From positions 1 to 6,994 of the forward strand of contig JAPLSD010000696.1 in the NCBI GenBank assembly GCA_026398835.1: a DNA stretch of 6,994 nucleotides, read 5' to 3'. A program made the position numbers and the translations under genes. The notes under the pieces were generated by a model. That model had not been told where the DNA came from, did not search any database, and saw only the letters and a list, made by a program, of their open reading frames with translations. Source of the stretch: Pseudomonas sp. GTDB taxonomy: Bacteria > Pseudomonadota > Gammaproteobacteria > Pseudomonadales > Pseudomonadaceae. This document shows positions 1 through 6,994 of the stretch, one piece after another (positions within the stretch are counted from its first letter, which is position 1; every line of letters starts with the position of its first letter).

Positions 1-384
1 GAACTGCGGATAGAGCGGCGCCAGCGTCACTTTCTTCACGCCTTGGGCCGCCATGCGGGTCAGCACCGCTTCGATCGACGGCTCGCCGTAACGCATCGCC
101 AATTCCACCGGGCCTTGCTTCCACTGTGCGGTCATTGCCTGTTGCAGGCGACGGCTGAGCACCACCAGCGGCGAACCCTCATCCCACCAAATCGAGGCAT
201 AGGCGTGGGCAGACTGCTCAGGGCGCTTGATCAGAATCAGCGAGACCAACAAACGCCGTACCGGCCATGGCAGGTCAATGACGTAGGGGTCCATCAAAAA
301 TTGATTGAGGTAGCTGCGCACATCTGCCACTGAAGTAGAGGCTGGCGAGCCCAGATTGACCAGGAGCAACGCGTGATCGGTCAT
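1..384 (-). CDS. hemH: Ferrochelatase (protoheme ferro-lyase), N-terminal 128 residues, cut by the window edge
   Basis: HemH inserts Fe2+ into protoporphyrin IX to make protoheme, the last step of the classical haem pathway, in the cytoplasm or at the inner membrane face. The 128 visible residues read without a stop to base 1. They show the family's N-terminal pattern: NLGSP (10-14), YLNQFLMDP (25-33), a RPEQSAHAY...IWWDEGSPL stretch (about 54-73), MRYGEPSI (97-104) and APLYPQF (122-128). The catalytic histidine region lies beyond the window, so activity cannot be judged. The ATG at 384-382 follows an AGGA Shine-Dalgarno (394-391) with 6 nt spacing. The gene begins 13 nt after the stop of the TIGR01777 epimerase, so the two are probably co-transcribed. 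Partial only because of the window boundary. Confidence 0.95.
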   Translation of the reverse strand, partial: MTDHALLLVNLGSPASTSVADVRSYLNQFLMDPYVIDLPWPVRRLLVSLILIKRPEQSAHAYASIWWDEGSPLVVLSRRLQQAMTAQWKQGPVELAMRYGEPSIEAVLTRMAAQGVKKVTLAPLYPQF

Positions 385-397
385 GCAACGTCCTATT

Positions 398-1300
398 TCA
401 AAGGTGGCTGGATAAATCGTCCAGGGCCGCGCGCAAATCAGTGAACTGGAAAATGAAACCCGCCGCTAACAAACGCGTCGGTGTGGCCCGCTGGCCTCCC
501 AGCAACAACAGTGACAACTCGCCCAGACCGACACGCAAAGCGAAGGCCGGTATCGGCACTATCGCCGGTCGATGCAACACACTGCCCAGAGTCTTGGCGA
601 ACTCGCGATTACGGACCGGCTTCGGCGCGCAGGCATTATAAGGACCGCTTACGCCATTCTGATTCAGAAGAAAATCAATCAGGGCGATTTGATCATTGAT
701 ATGAATCCACGGCATCCACTGCCGACCACTGCCGATCGGCCCGCCCAGCGCAAGTTTGAACGGCAATAACAGGCGCGACAAAAAGCCGCCCTCGGCGCTC
801 AGCACCAGCCCGGTGCGGATCAGTACCACGCGAATGCCCATGGCCTCGGCCCGTTGCGCGGTCTCTTCCCAGGCAATACACAACTGACTGGCAAAGTCCT
901 CACTGACCGGAGGCGACACCTCGGTCAATACTCGCTCACCGCCGTCGCCATACCAACCCACTGCAGAACCGGAAATCAGTACTTGAGGTTTCTGCTCGCG
1001 ACTTTCCAGCCAGGCGAGTAGCGTTTCGGTCAGGCTGATCCGGCTGCTCCAGAGCAATGCCTTACGCCTGTGGGTCCAGGGCCGATCGACAATCGGCGCA
1101 CCGGCGAGATTGATCACCGCGTCGACCGGCTCCGGGCCAACCTCCTCGAGCCGACTTATTCCACGCACCTGGGCACCGCAGAGTTTGGCCACCTTTTCGG
1201 GTCGGCGACTCCATACGGTCAAGCGGTGGCCTTGGGTCAACCAGCGTCGGCAGAGCTGACGTCCTATCAAACCAGTACCGCCGGTCAGCAATATGTGCAT
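398..1300 (-). CDS. TIGR01777/YfcH family NAD(P)-binding epimerase (extended SDR), with C-terminal DUF1731 domain
   Basis: A 300-residue protein of the extended SDR (nucleotide-sugar-epimerase-like) superfamily, at the normal length for TIGR01777. It has a Rossmann dinucleotide-binding motif TGGTGLIG (6-13), NLAGAPI (64-70), the family signature SAVGWYGD (112-119), RTGLVLS (162-168) and [10 protein letters not shown] (192-201). The C-terminal part, with NACAP.PV.N.EF (222-234) and [14 protein letters not shown]...RLLAAGFIF (258-284), is the DUF1731 module. E. coli YfcH and plant/cyanobacterial GC1/SulA-type proteins belong to this family; its substrate is unknown to me. The start is supported by GAGGAAG about 6-12 nt upstream of the ATG. 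It is divergent from the renalase gene and leads into hemH, so it is probably the first gene of a two-gene transcript. Confidence 0.93.
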   Translation of the reverse strand: MHILLTGGTGLIGRQLCRRWLTQGHRLTVWSRRPEKVAKLCGAQVRGISRLEEVGPEPVDAVINLAGAPIVDRPWTHRRKALLWSSRISLTETLLAWLESREQKPQVLISGSAVGWYGDGGERVLTEVSPPVSEDFASQLCIAWEETAQRAEAMGIRVVLIRTGLVLSAEGGFLSRLLLPFKLALGGPIGSGRQWMPWIHINDQIALIDFLLNQNGVSGPYNACAPKPVRNREFAKTLGSVLHRPAIVPIPAFALRVGLGELSLLLLGGQRATPTRLLAAGFIFQFTDLRAALDDLSSHL

Positions 1301-1421
1301 GACATCTTCCTCGCGTGGCGTTTTACCTTGATCACTAGTCTATTTTTATAAGCAGGGATCTTTTAAATCAGGCAGGCTCTGTGATTAACAATAGGCCAAG
1401 CTGTCAGATCGAGAACGCTAA

Positions 1422-2483
<1,062 letters not shown>

Positions 2484-2504
2484 ACCGCATCAACCTGCGC
2501 AAAT

Positions 2505-2530
2505 GGCTGCTGTCGAATTGGACAGCAGCC
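2505..2530 (+). terminator. Perfect 10-bp stem-loop after the renalase gene, terminator-like without a U-tract
   Basis: GGCTGCTGTC (2505-2514) and GACAGCAGCC (2521-2530) pair perfectly around the 6-nt loop GAATTG, 22 nt after the renalase stop. The stem is GC-rich as in intrinsic terminators, but CATCCGCCCC follows instead of a T-run, so termination may be weak, factor-assisted, or the stem may protect the mRNA 3' end. A separate promoter lies about 70 nt downstream. Confidence 0.5.
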
Positions 2531-2586
2531 CATCCGCCCCTTCGATATTTGGCCTCGATTTGCGACTCGATCAGCCATCAAATACC

Positions 2587-2610
2587 TATACAAACCATTT
2601 GACTTGTACA
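2587..2610 (+). promoter_or_regulatory. LitR/PplR-type operator 1: TATACA-N12-TGTACA
   Basis: TATACA (2587-2592) and TGTACA (2605-2610) are exactly 12 nt apart, a full match to the T(G/A)TACA-N12-TGTACA direct repeat footprinted for P. putida PplR1. The N12 contains the -35 hexamer and the downstream half lies in the promoter spacer, so a bound regulator would block RNA polymerase. This fits repression in the dark and release in light, as described for LitR proteins; that mode of action is family knowledge and is not visible here. Confidence 0.8.
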
Positions 2611-2626
2611 CCTTTGAACCTATGAT
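2599..2626 (+). promoter_or_regulatory. Sigma-70 promoter of the TudS-like/merR/phrB/SDR operon
   Basis: TTGACT (2599-2604) and TATGAT (2621-2626) each match the consensus at five of six positions and are 16 nt apart. The predicted start is near 2633, giving a leader of about 50 nt before the ATG at 2683. The promoter lies between and partly within the two TGTACA operators. It is the only convincing promoter before the four-gene unit, whose internal gaps are 3-19 nt. Confidence 0.75.
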
Positions 2627-2636
2627 GAACTAAAGT

Positions 2637-2660
2637 TGTACAGAGCAAAAAATCTGTACA
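2637..2660 (+). promoter_or_regulatory. LitR/PplR-type operator 2: TGTACA-N12-TGTACA
   Basis: TGTACA at 2637-2642 and at 2655-2660 with exactly 12 nt between them: a second full consensus site. It is offset from operator 1 by 50 bp and lies at about +5 to +28 relative to the predicted transcription start. The second half is the core of a 16-bp perfect palindrome (2650-2665). Two sites flanking the promoter could allow cooperative binding or looping. Confidence 0.78.
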
Positions 2661-2665
2661 GATTT
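2650..2665. repeat. 16-bp perfect palindrome in the operon leader
   Basis: AAATCTGTACAGATTT is its own reverse complement and is centred on the last TGTACA half-site. Its inner TCTGTACAGA is shared with 1469-1478 before the renalase gene at nearly the same distance from the start codon. It ends 5 nt before the AGAGG Shine-Dalgarno, so it could also form a small RNA hairpin, but the position within an N12 operator favours a DNA-binding role. Confidence 0.65.
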
Positions 2666-2682
2666 AGATCAGAGGTTTCCCC

Positions 2683-3648
2683 ATGCCCAGCGACCCTGCT
2701 GCGACCAGACCGAAAATCGCTGTCAGCGCGTGTCTGATGGGCGCCGAAGTCCGTTACAACGGCGGGCATAAGCAATCGCACCTGTGCAGTCGCACCCTCA
2801 CGGATTATTTCGATTTCATCCCGGTTTGCCCGGAAGTCGCCATCGGCCTGGGCATCCCCCGCGAGCCTATTCGCCTGACAGGTGATCCTCGGCAACCTCA
2901 CGCCGTCGGCACGGTTCATCACGATATCGATGTCACTCAACCACTGGCTGATTACGGTCAGAAAATGGCGACCGAGCTGAATGACATCTGCGGCTATATC
3001 TTCATGCAGAAGTCACCCTCCTGCGGTCTGGAACGGGTCAAGGTCTATCAGGACAACGGTATGCCGATTGATGGCGGTGGTCGCGGAATCTACGCCCAGG
3101 CGTTTTGCGCGTTGCATCCTGACCTGCCAGTAGAGGAAGACGGCCGCCTCAATGACCCGGTTCTGCGGGAAAACTTTCTGACCCGGGTTTTCGCCTATGC
3201 CGCCTGGCAGCAGCTACTGCGAGAAGGCCTGAGCCGCCGTGGCCTGACCGAGTTTCACTCACGTTATAAATACCTGCTCATGGCCCATAACCCGGTGCAA
3301 TACAAAACACTGGGGAACCTGCTCGGCAGCATGGGTAAATCCGACCCCAACCAACTCGGCTCGCACTATTTCAGCGAGCTGATGGCGGCGCTGAAAAAAT
3401 GCGCCACCCGCCGTACCCACACCAATGTTCTGCAGCACCTGAGCGGTTACTTCAAACAAGCCATCAGCGCTGAAGACAAGCAGGAAATGCAGCACGTCAT
3501 CGGCCAATACCTCCACGGCATCGTGCCGCTGGTGGTGCCTTTGACGCTGCTCAAGCACCACCTGCGCCAACACCCCGATCCGTATGTCGCGCAACAGGTT
3601 TATCTGCAACCACACCCGGAAAACCTCAGTCTGCGAAATGCGATTTAG
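2683..3648 (+). CDS. DUF523 (TudS-like desulfidase) fused to DUF1722 (YbgA-like)
   Basis: A 321-residue two-domain protein. The DUF523 half (about 10-150) has SACLMG with C17, a VRYNGG motif (23-28), VCPEV with C49, LGIPREPIRL (56-65) and KSPSCG with C114. These three cysteines are the conserved set that holds a [4Fe-4S] cluster in TudS desulfidases, which remove sulfur from thiouracil and preferentially 4-thio-UMP. I recall that a P. putida relative was shown to act this way. The C-terminal half (about 188-305), with FHSRYKYLLMAHNPVQYKTLG, is DUF1722, the domain that makes up E. coli YbgA, itself encoded next to phrB. The ATG follows AGAGG (2671-2675) by 7 nt. It is the first gene of the photolyase operon, 3 nt before merR. 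Desulfidase activity is inferred; the role of DUF1722 is unknown. Confidence 0.9.
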   Translation: MPSDPAATRPKIAVSACLMGAEVRYNGGHKQSHLCSRTLTDYFDFIPVCPEVAIGLGIPREPIRLTGDPRQPHAVGTVHHDIDVTQPLADYGQKMATELNDICGYIFMQKSPSCGLERVKVYQDNGMPIDGGGRGIYAQAFCALHPDLPVEEDGRLNDPVLRENFLTRVFAYAAWQQLLREGLSRRGLTEFHSRYKYLLMAHNPVQYKTLGNLLGSMGKSDPNQLGSHYFSELMAALKKCATRRTHTNVLQHLSGYFKQAISAEDKQEMQHVIGQYLHGIVPLVVPLTLLKHHLRQHPDPYVAQQVYLQPHPENLSLRNAI

Positions 3649-3651
3649 ACC

Positions 3652-4590
3652 ATGACCAAGCCCAACACCACAGCCAATGAAGATTCCGGTGCCGACTACC
3701 AACAGGCGCTGGAAGAAGGCTGGCTTCCGATTCGCGAAGTCGCCCGCCAGACCGGCGTCAATGCGGTCACATTGCGGGCCTGGGAGCGCCGTTACGGCTT
3801 GATCGTGCCCCAGCGCACGCCCAAAGGTCATCGGCTGTTCTCGACCGAGCATGTACAGCGCATTCTGACGATTTTGACCTGGCTCAACCGTGGGGTTGCC
3901 GTCAGCCAGGTCAAGCAACTGCTCGACGCCCCGCACGCCTTCGCCCAGCCTGCTGAAAATGACTGGCACGCCCTGCGTCAGAACCTGATGCACGCCATCA
4001 GCCAGTTAGCCGAACGCCAGGTCGACGACACCTTCAACCAGGCCATGTCGCTCTACCCGCCGCGAACCTTGTGCGAACGATTGTTGATGCCGCTGCTGGC
4101 GGACCTTGAACAACGGTGGCAAGGCCAGTTCGGTACGCAGATGGAGCGGGTGTTTTTTCATTCATGGCTACGCAGCAAGTTCGGCGCAAGGATCTACCAT
4201 AACAACCGCCAGTTGCGCGGAGCGCCGCTGCTGCTGATCAACCACTCAGACCTGCCGCTGGAGCCCTATCTATGGCTTACCGCCTGGTTGGTGAGCAGCG
4301 CCGATTGCCCCGTGGAAGTCTTCGACTGGCCGCTGCCCGCTGGCGAACTGGCCCTGGCAGTCGATCATCTGCAAGCCCGTGCCGTGCTGCTTTATTCGAG
4401 TAACGCCATAAATTTGAGCCACCTGCCAAAACTTCTGAACGGTATTAGTTGCCCAAAAATCATTGCTGGACCGACGGTGTGCATCCACCACGCCGAGTTG
4501 TCCGTTAAAACCACTGAAATTGCTGATTTATCCCTGGCCGAAGATCCTTTGTCGGCTCACCAAGGACTGGTTCAGCGCGGGCTAATTTAA
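3652..4590 (+). CDS. MerR-family regulator, class II LitR/PplR1-like light-response repressor
   Basis: A 312-residue protein with an N-terminal MerR DNA-binding domain (about 24-92): LPIREVARQTGVNAVTLRAWERRYGL followed by PQRTPKGHRLFS. The C-terminal part (about 105-280) has the length and predicted architecture of a CarH/LitR cobalamin-binding module, a helical cap then a Rossmann-like fold. The B12 signature is degraded: the Trp-x9-Glu-His of the cap reads W156...E165-R166, and the ExxHxxG base-ligand motif reads SDLPLEPYL (199-207) with no histidine at that place. That pattern fits class II LitR proteins such as P. putida PplR1, which respond to light through separate LOV proteins and not through B12. 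It sits directly before phrB and downstream of two PplR-type operators, so autoregulation is likely. No clear Shine-Dalgarno precedes the ATG, and the 3-nt gap suggests translational coupling. Confidence 0.85.
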   Translation: MTKPNTTANEDSGADYQQALEEGWLPIREVARQTGVNAVTLRAWERRYGLIVPQRTPKGHRLFSTEHVQRILTILTWLNRGVAVSQVKQLLDAPHAFAQPAENDWHALRQNLMHAISQLAERQVDDTFNQAMSLYPPRTLCERLLMPLLADLEQRWQGQFGTQMERVFFHSWLRSKFGARIYHNNRQLRGAPLLLINHSDLPLEPYLWLTAWLVSSADCPVEVFDWPLPAGELALAVDHLQARAVLLYSSNAINLSHLPKLLNGISCPKIIAGPTVCIHHAELSVKTTEIADLSLAEDPLSAHQGLVQRGLI

Positions 4591-4606
4591 TGTTCTTTCT
4601 GGAACA
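4591..4606 (+). other. Small stem-loop covering the phrB ribosome-binding region
   Basis: TGTTC (4591-4595) can pair with GAACA (4602-4606) across a 6-nt loop. The second arm contains most of GGAAC (4601-4605), the only Shine-Dalgarno-like sequence before the phrB ATG at 4610. The first arm starts immediately after the merR stop (4588-4590), so a ribosome terminating there would open the stem. A five-pair stem is weak and may be chance. Confidence 0.25.
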
Positions 4607-4609
4607 ACC

Positions 4610-6055
4610 ATGCAATTGATCTGGCTGCGCAGCGACCTGCGCGTACATGACAACACTGCCCTTGCGGCCGCAGCAGAACGCGGCCCGACAGTAGCCGTGT
4701 ACCTGCTGAGCCCGGAACAATGGCAGGCCCACGACGACGCTGCGTGCAAGGTGGACTTCTGGCTGCGTAATCTGCGCGAGTTGAGCAAAATCCTGGGCGA
4801 GCTGAACATCCCCTTGCTGATCCGCCACGCCGCCACGTGGGAACAGGCGCCGCAAGTATTGCTCGAGTTATGCCAGCAATTGCACGTTCAGGCGCTGCAT
4901 GTGAACGAGGAATACGGCATCCATGAAACCCGTCGGGATGCGTCAGTAGCTCGCGCGGTAGAAGCCCATGGCGTGACCTTTTACAGTCACTTCGATCAAT
5001 TGCTGTTCAAGCCCGGCAGCGTACTGACCAAAACCGGCACCTGGTTCCAGGTCTTCAGTCAGTTTCGAAAAGTCTGTTACACCCGCCTGCACAGCAGGTT
5101 GCCGCGATTGGTCAAGACGCCCAAAGCCCAGTTGCCGATGGCCATCATCAGCGACCCGGTGCCGTCGCAGGTCGAGGGTTTCGCGACGCCCAGCGAGACG
5201 TTGCGCAATCTCTGGCCTGCAGGTGAAGCCGAAGCACAGCGCCGTCTGGAGAACTTTACCGACCGGCAGATCGACCACTACAAAAGCGAACGGGACTTTC
5301 CGGCCAAGCCTGGCACCAGTCAATTGTCCGCCTACCTGGCTGCAGGAGTGATTTCTGCGCGGCAGTGCTTGCACGCAGCCTTGCAATGCAATCAGGGTGA
5401 ATTCGAAAGCGGCAATATCGGCGCCGTTACCTGGATCAACGAACTGCTGTGGCGCGAGTTCTACAAACATATTCTGGTGGGCTACCCTCGGGTTTCCCGG
5501 CACCGCGCGTTTCGCCCCCAAACCGAAGCCATTGCCTGGCGCGATGCCCCCGAAGAATTGGCCGCCTGGCAGCAGGCCCGGACCGGTCTGCCGATCATCG
5601 ACGCCGCCATGCGCCAATTGTTGGAAACCGGCTGGATGCACAATCGCCTGCGGATGGTCGTGGCCATGTTTCTGACCAAGAACCTGCTAATCGACTGGCG
5701 TGAGGGCGAGCGCTTCTTCATGCGCCATTTGATCGACGGCGACCTTGCAGCGAACAACGGTGGTTGGCAGTGGAGTTCGTCTACCGGCACCGATTCGGCT
5801 CCCTACTTCCGGATCTTCAATCCGCTGAGCCAGTCGGAGAAATTCGACGCTCAAGGGTTGTTTATCAAGCACTGGCTCCCGGAACTGGCTGCGATGAACA
5901 AGAAAGATATCCACAACCCGGCCGCCTTGGGCGGGTTATTCGGCGCGGCCGACTATCCGCAGCCGATGGTCAATCTGAGCCAGTCTCGTGAACGGGCACT
6001 GGCTGCGTTCAAGAACCTGCCCTCGCGACTGGATGCCGGAGGTGGGTATGAGTGA
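4610..6055 (+). CDS. phrB: Deoxyribodipyrimidine (CPD) photolyase, class I
   Basis: PhrB binds cyclobutane pyrimidine dimers and splits them by electron transfer from light-excited FADH-. At 481 residues it is full length. The N-terminal antenna domain starts MQLIWLRSDLRVHDNTAL, with VNEEYGIHETRRD (98-110) at the folate-antenna contact region. The FAD/DNA domain has INELLWREFYKH with W281 at the dimer-binding position, TGLPIIDAAMRQL (325-337), GWMHNRLRM (341-349), and DGDLAANNGGWQWSSSTGTD (376-395). By comparison with E. coli PhrB the electron-transfer tryptophan triad is intact as W310, W363 and W386, and W388 matches the second dimer-contacting Trp. The antenna is probably methenyl-tetrahydrofolate, by analogy. 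The ATG at 4610 begins the conserved strand directly. It lies 19 nt after merR and 18 nt before the SDR gene. Expression is predicted to be light-induced from the 2599 promoter. Confidence 0.97.
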   Translation: MQLIWLRSDLRVHDNTALAAAAERGPTVAVYLLSPEQWQAHDDAACKVDFWLRNLRELSKILGELNIPLLIRHAATWEQAPQVLLELCQQLHVQALHVNEEYGIHETRRDASVARAVEAHGVTFYSHFDQLLFKPGSVLTKTGTWFQVFSQFRKVCYTRLHSRLPRLVKTPKAQLPMAIISDPVPSQVEGFATPSETLRNLWPAGEAEAQRRLENFTDRQIDHYKSERDFPAKPGTSQLSAYLAAGVISARQCLHAALQCNQGEFESGNIGAVTWINELLWREFYKHILVGYPRVSRHRAFRPQTEAIAWRDAPEELAAWQQARTGLPIIDAAMRQLLETGWMHNRLRMVVAMFLTKNLLIDWREGERFFMRHLIDGDLAANNGGWQWSSSTGTDSAPYFRIFNPLSQSEKFDAQGLFIKHWLPELAAMNKKDIHNPAALGGLFGAADYPQPMVNLSQSRERALAAFKNLPSRLDAGGGYE

Positions 6056-6073
6056 TTTTAAAAGGAGAATGAG

Positions 6074-6844
6074 ATGAGTCGTACACCTCCACGTCGTATC
6101 TGGCTAACCGGAGCCAGCAGTGGAATCGGTGCCGCACTGGCCGAAGCGCTGCTCAAATCCGGTGTGCAGCTTGCTGTCAGCGCACGAGCGGTCGCGCCAT
6201 TGGAGGAGCTGTCCTCCCGTTATCCAGGACAAGTGCTGCTGGTGCCCGCCGACCTCACCAATAGCCAGCAGGTGCGGGAGATCGGCGAACGAATCGCCGA
6301 GGTATGGGGCTCACTCGACAGCGTCATTCTCAACGCCGGCACCTGTGAATATGTCGATGCCAGGCAGTTCGACACGTCGATCATCGAACATGTAATACGC
6401 ACCAATCTGCTTGCCAGCAATTACTGCATCGAAGCCGCGCTGCCCCTGTTACGCGCCGGGAACCGACCGCATCTGGTGGGTATCGCCAGTTCGGTGACCT
6501 ACCTGCCTCTGCCGCGAGCCGAAGCCCATGGCTCTGCCAAAGCGGGCTTGCGCTATCTGTTCGAGTCCCTGCGCAGCGACTTGGCACCCGAAGGCATTGA
6601 CGTCACCGTGGTCAGCCCTGGCTTCGTCGACACCCCTTTGACCGAGAAAAACGACTTTCCCATGCCGACGAGTTGGCCTGCGGACAAAGCCGCACGGCAT
6701 ATCCTGGAGAAAATCCAGGATCGCCCCTTGGAAGTCGCTTTTCCGGCGTTGTTCATGGCCGAGTTCTGGCCGCCGTCGACGCTTCCCATCCGGACGGACA
6801 AGCCTATGGTCCGAAACGGACCGCCGAACAAGGACAAGCCGTGA
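6074..6844 (+). CDS. Classical short-chain dehydrogenase/reductase with catalytic Tyr replaced by His
   Basis: A 256-residue protein with the classical SDR layout: cofactor motif TGASSGIG (12-19), ADLT (59-62), NAG (87-89), N111 in RTNLLAS, S139 in ASSVTY, and SPGFVDTPLT (181-190). The active-site YxxxK motif reads H152-G-S-A-K156: the spacing to S139 is normal, but the tyrosine codon is CAT (6527-6529). Tyr is the proton donor/acceptor in this family, so ordinary carbonyl reductase activity should be severely reduced unless His substitutes. The frame is open and codon use looks normal, so the gene is not obviously decaying. The start is fixed by a strong AAAGGAG (6061-6067) 6 nt before the ATG. 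It is the last gene of the photolyase operon, 18 nt after phrB. Substrate unknown. Confidence 0.92.
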   Translation: MSRTPPRRIWLTGASSGIGAALAEALLKSGVQLAVSARAVAPLEELSSRYPGQVLLVPADLTNSQQVREIGERIAEVWGSLDSVILNAGTCEYVDARQFDTSIIEHVIRTNLLASNYCIEAALPLLRAGNRPHLVGIASSVTYLPLPRAEAHGSAKAGLRYLFESLRSDLAPEGIDVTVVSPGFVDTPLTEKNDFPMPTSWPADKAARHILEKIQDRPLEVAFPALFMAEFWPPSTLPIRTDKPMVRNGPPNKDKP

Positions 6845-6882
6845 GCCGATAAGCGTCAGTTCACCGAACGTCCGTCAGCCCT

Positions 6883-6913
6883 TTCACACAGCACAGGCGC
6901 GCTGCCTTACACT
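6883..6913 (+). promoter_or_regulatory. Candidate promoter of a leaderless YkgJ-type transcript
   Basis: TTCACA (6883-6888) matches the -35 at five of six positions and TACACT (6908-6913) the -10 at four of six, with a long 19-nt spacer. The -10 ends 7 nt before the ATG at 6921, which places the expected transcription start at or next to the A of the start codon. No Shine-Dalgarno lies in the intervening GC-rich bases. The 76-nt gap from the SDR gene shows no intrinsic terminator, so readthrough is also possible. Confidence 0.4.
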
Positions 6914-6920
6914 GCGCGCC

Positions 6921-6994
6921 ATGAACACTATTCCTCTCACTCAAATCGCCGAACCGGCGATCACCTGCTCCACGTGCGCGGCCTGCTGCTGCCA
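6921..6994 (+). CDS. YkgJ-family cysteine-cluster protein, first 24 residues, cut by the window edge
   Basis: The open frame from the ATG reads MNTIPLTQIAEPAITC followed by STCAACCC and runs off the window. Five cysteines in nine residues (C16, C19, C22-C24) match the start of the YkgJ-type Fe-S/zinc cysteine-cluster proteins that I associate with this neighbourhood in Pseudomonas. These small proteins are presumed to bind a metal or iron-sulfur cluster, and their role is not established. The start lacks any Shine-Dalgarno and lies 7 nt after a -10-like TACACT, suggesting leaderless translation. The call rests on a short piece of sequence. Confidence 0.72.
   Translation, partial: MNTIPLTQIAEPAITCSTCAACCC

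Noticed and set aside
43..333. Plus-strand open frame of 96 codons at the window start
   Set aside because: It is antisense to the N-terminal coding part of hemH, whose motifs are unambiguous.
3852..3857. TGTACA within the merR coding sequence
   Set aside because: There is no partner half-site 12 nt to either side, it encodes part of the MerR domain, and one chance copy is expected in a window of this length.
3259..3993. Minus-strand open frame of 244 codons across the DUF523-DUF1722/merR junction
   Set aside because: It is antisense to two genes with clear family motifs, its composition looks like a frame artefact, and it has no known domain.
4943..5641. Minus-strand open frame of 232 codons opposite phrB
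   Set aside because: It is the shadow of the highly conserved photolyase coding sequence.
6755..6844. Possible compensated frameshift in the C-terminal tail of the SDR, which looks unusually proline-rich and polar
   Set aside because: Neither alternative frame gives a better tail, and the FWPPSTLP and MVRNGPPNKDKP segments look like the expected family tail with a short deletion between them.
6845..6882. Inverted repeat GTTC-ACC-GAAC after the SDR gene as a terminator
   Set aside because: It is only a four-pair stem with no T-run.

Overview
The window looks like the chromosome of a fluorescent-group Pseudomonas. It is fairly GC-rich and densely coded, and the protein sequences and gene order (hemH, TIGR01777 epimerase, FAD oxidoreductase, DUF523-DUF1722 protein, MerR regulator, phrB, SDR, YkgJ-type protein) are those I associate with the phrB neighbourhood of that genus. 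This assignment is from recognition; no database search was possible.

Layout. On the minus strand, 1-1300 holds the N-terminal part of ferrochelatase (hemH, cut by the window edge), preceded in the same transcription direction by a YfcH/TIGR01777 epimerase; the two are 13 nt apart. A 196-nt divergent intergenic region (1301-1496) follows. On the plus strand come a renalase-type FAD oxidoreductase (1497-2483), a 199-nt intergenic region with a perfect 10-bp stem-loop and a strong promoter, and then a tight four-gene unit. That unit is the DUF523(TudS-like)-DUF1722 fusion (2683-3648), a MerR/LitR-type regulator (3652-4590), the CPD photolyase phrB (4610-6055) and a short-chain dehydrogenase (6074-6844). 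Its gaps are 3, 19 and 18 nt. The window ends in the first 24 codons of a cysteine-rich YkgJ-type protein that may be translated from a leaderless mRNA.

Main observation. Both plus-strand intergenic regions carry the direct-repeat operator described for the light-responsive class II LitR protein PplR1 of Pseudomonas putida, T(G/A)TACA-N12-TGTACA. Upstream of the photolyase unit there are two exact copies: one overlaps the -35 and spacer of a TTGACT-N16-TATGAT promoter, the other lies just downstream of the predicted transcription start. Upstream of the renalase gene there is a one-mismatch copy, a shared 17-nt block and a shared TCTGTACAGA palindrome about 20 nt before the start codon. The sequence therefore predicts a small light-induced regulon autoregulated by the MerR protein encoded inside it. 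That protein lacks the B12-ligand signature of class I LitR/CarH.

How the genes may work together (inference). Photolyase repairs UV-damaged DNA using light. The TudS-like protein could desulfurate 4-thiouridine nucleotides, a near-UV-absorbing tRNA modification. Renalase re-oxidises damaged NAD(P)H isomers. Ferrochelatase consumes the photosensitiser protoporphyrin IX. The SDR at the end of the operon has its catalytic tyrosine replaced by histidine, so its enzymatic role is open. I saw no tRNA or rRNA gene, IS element, CRISPR array or sign of recent transfer.
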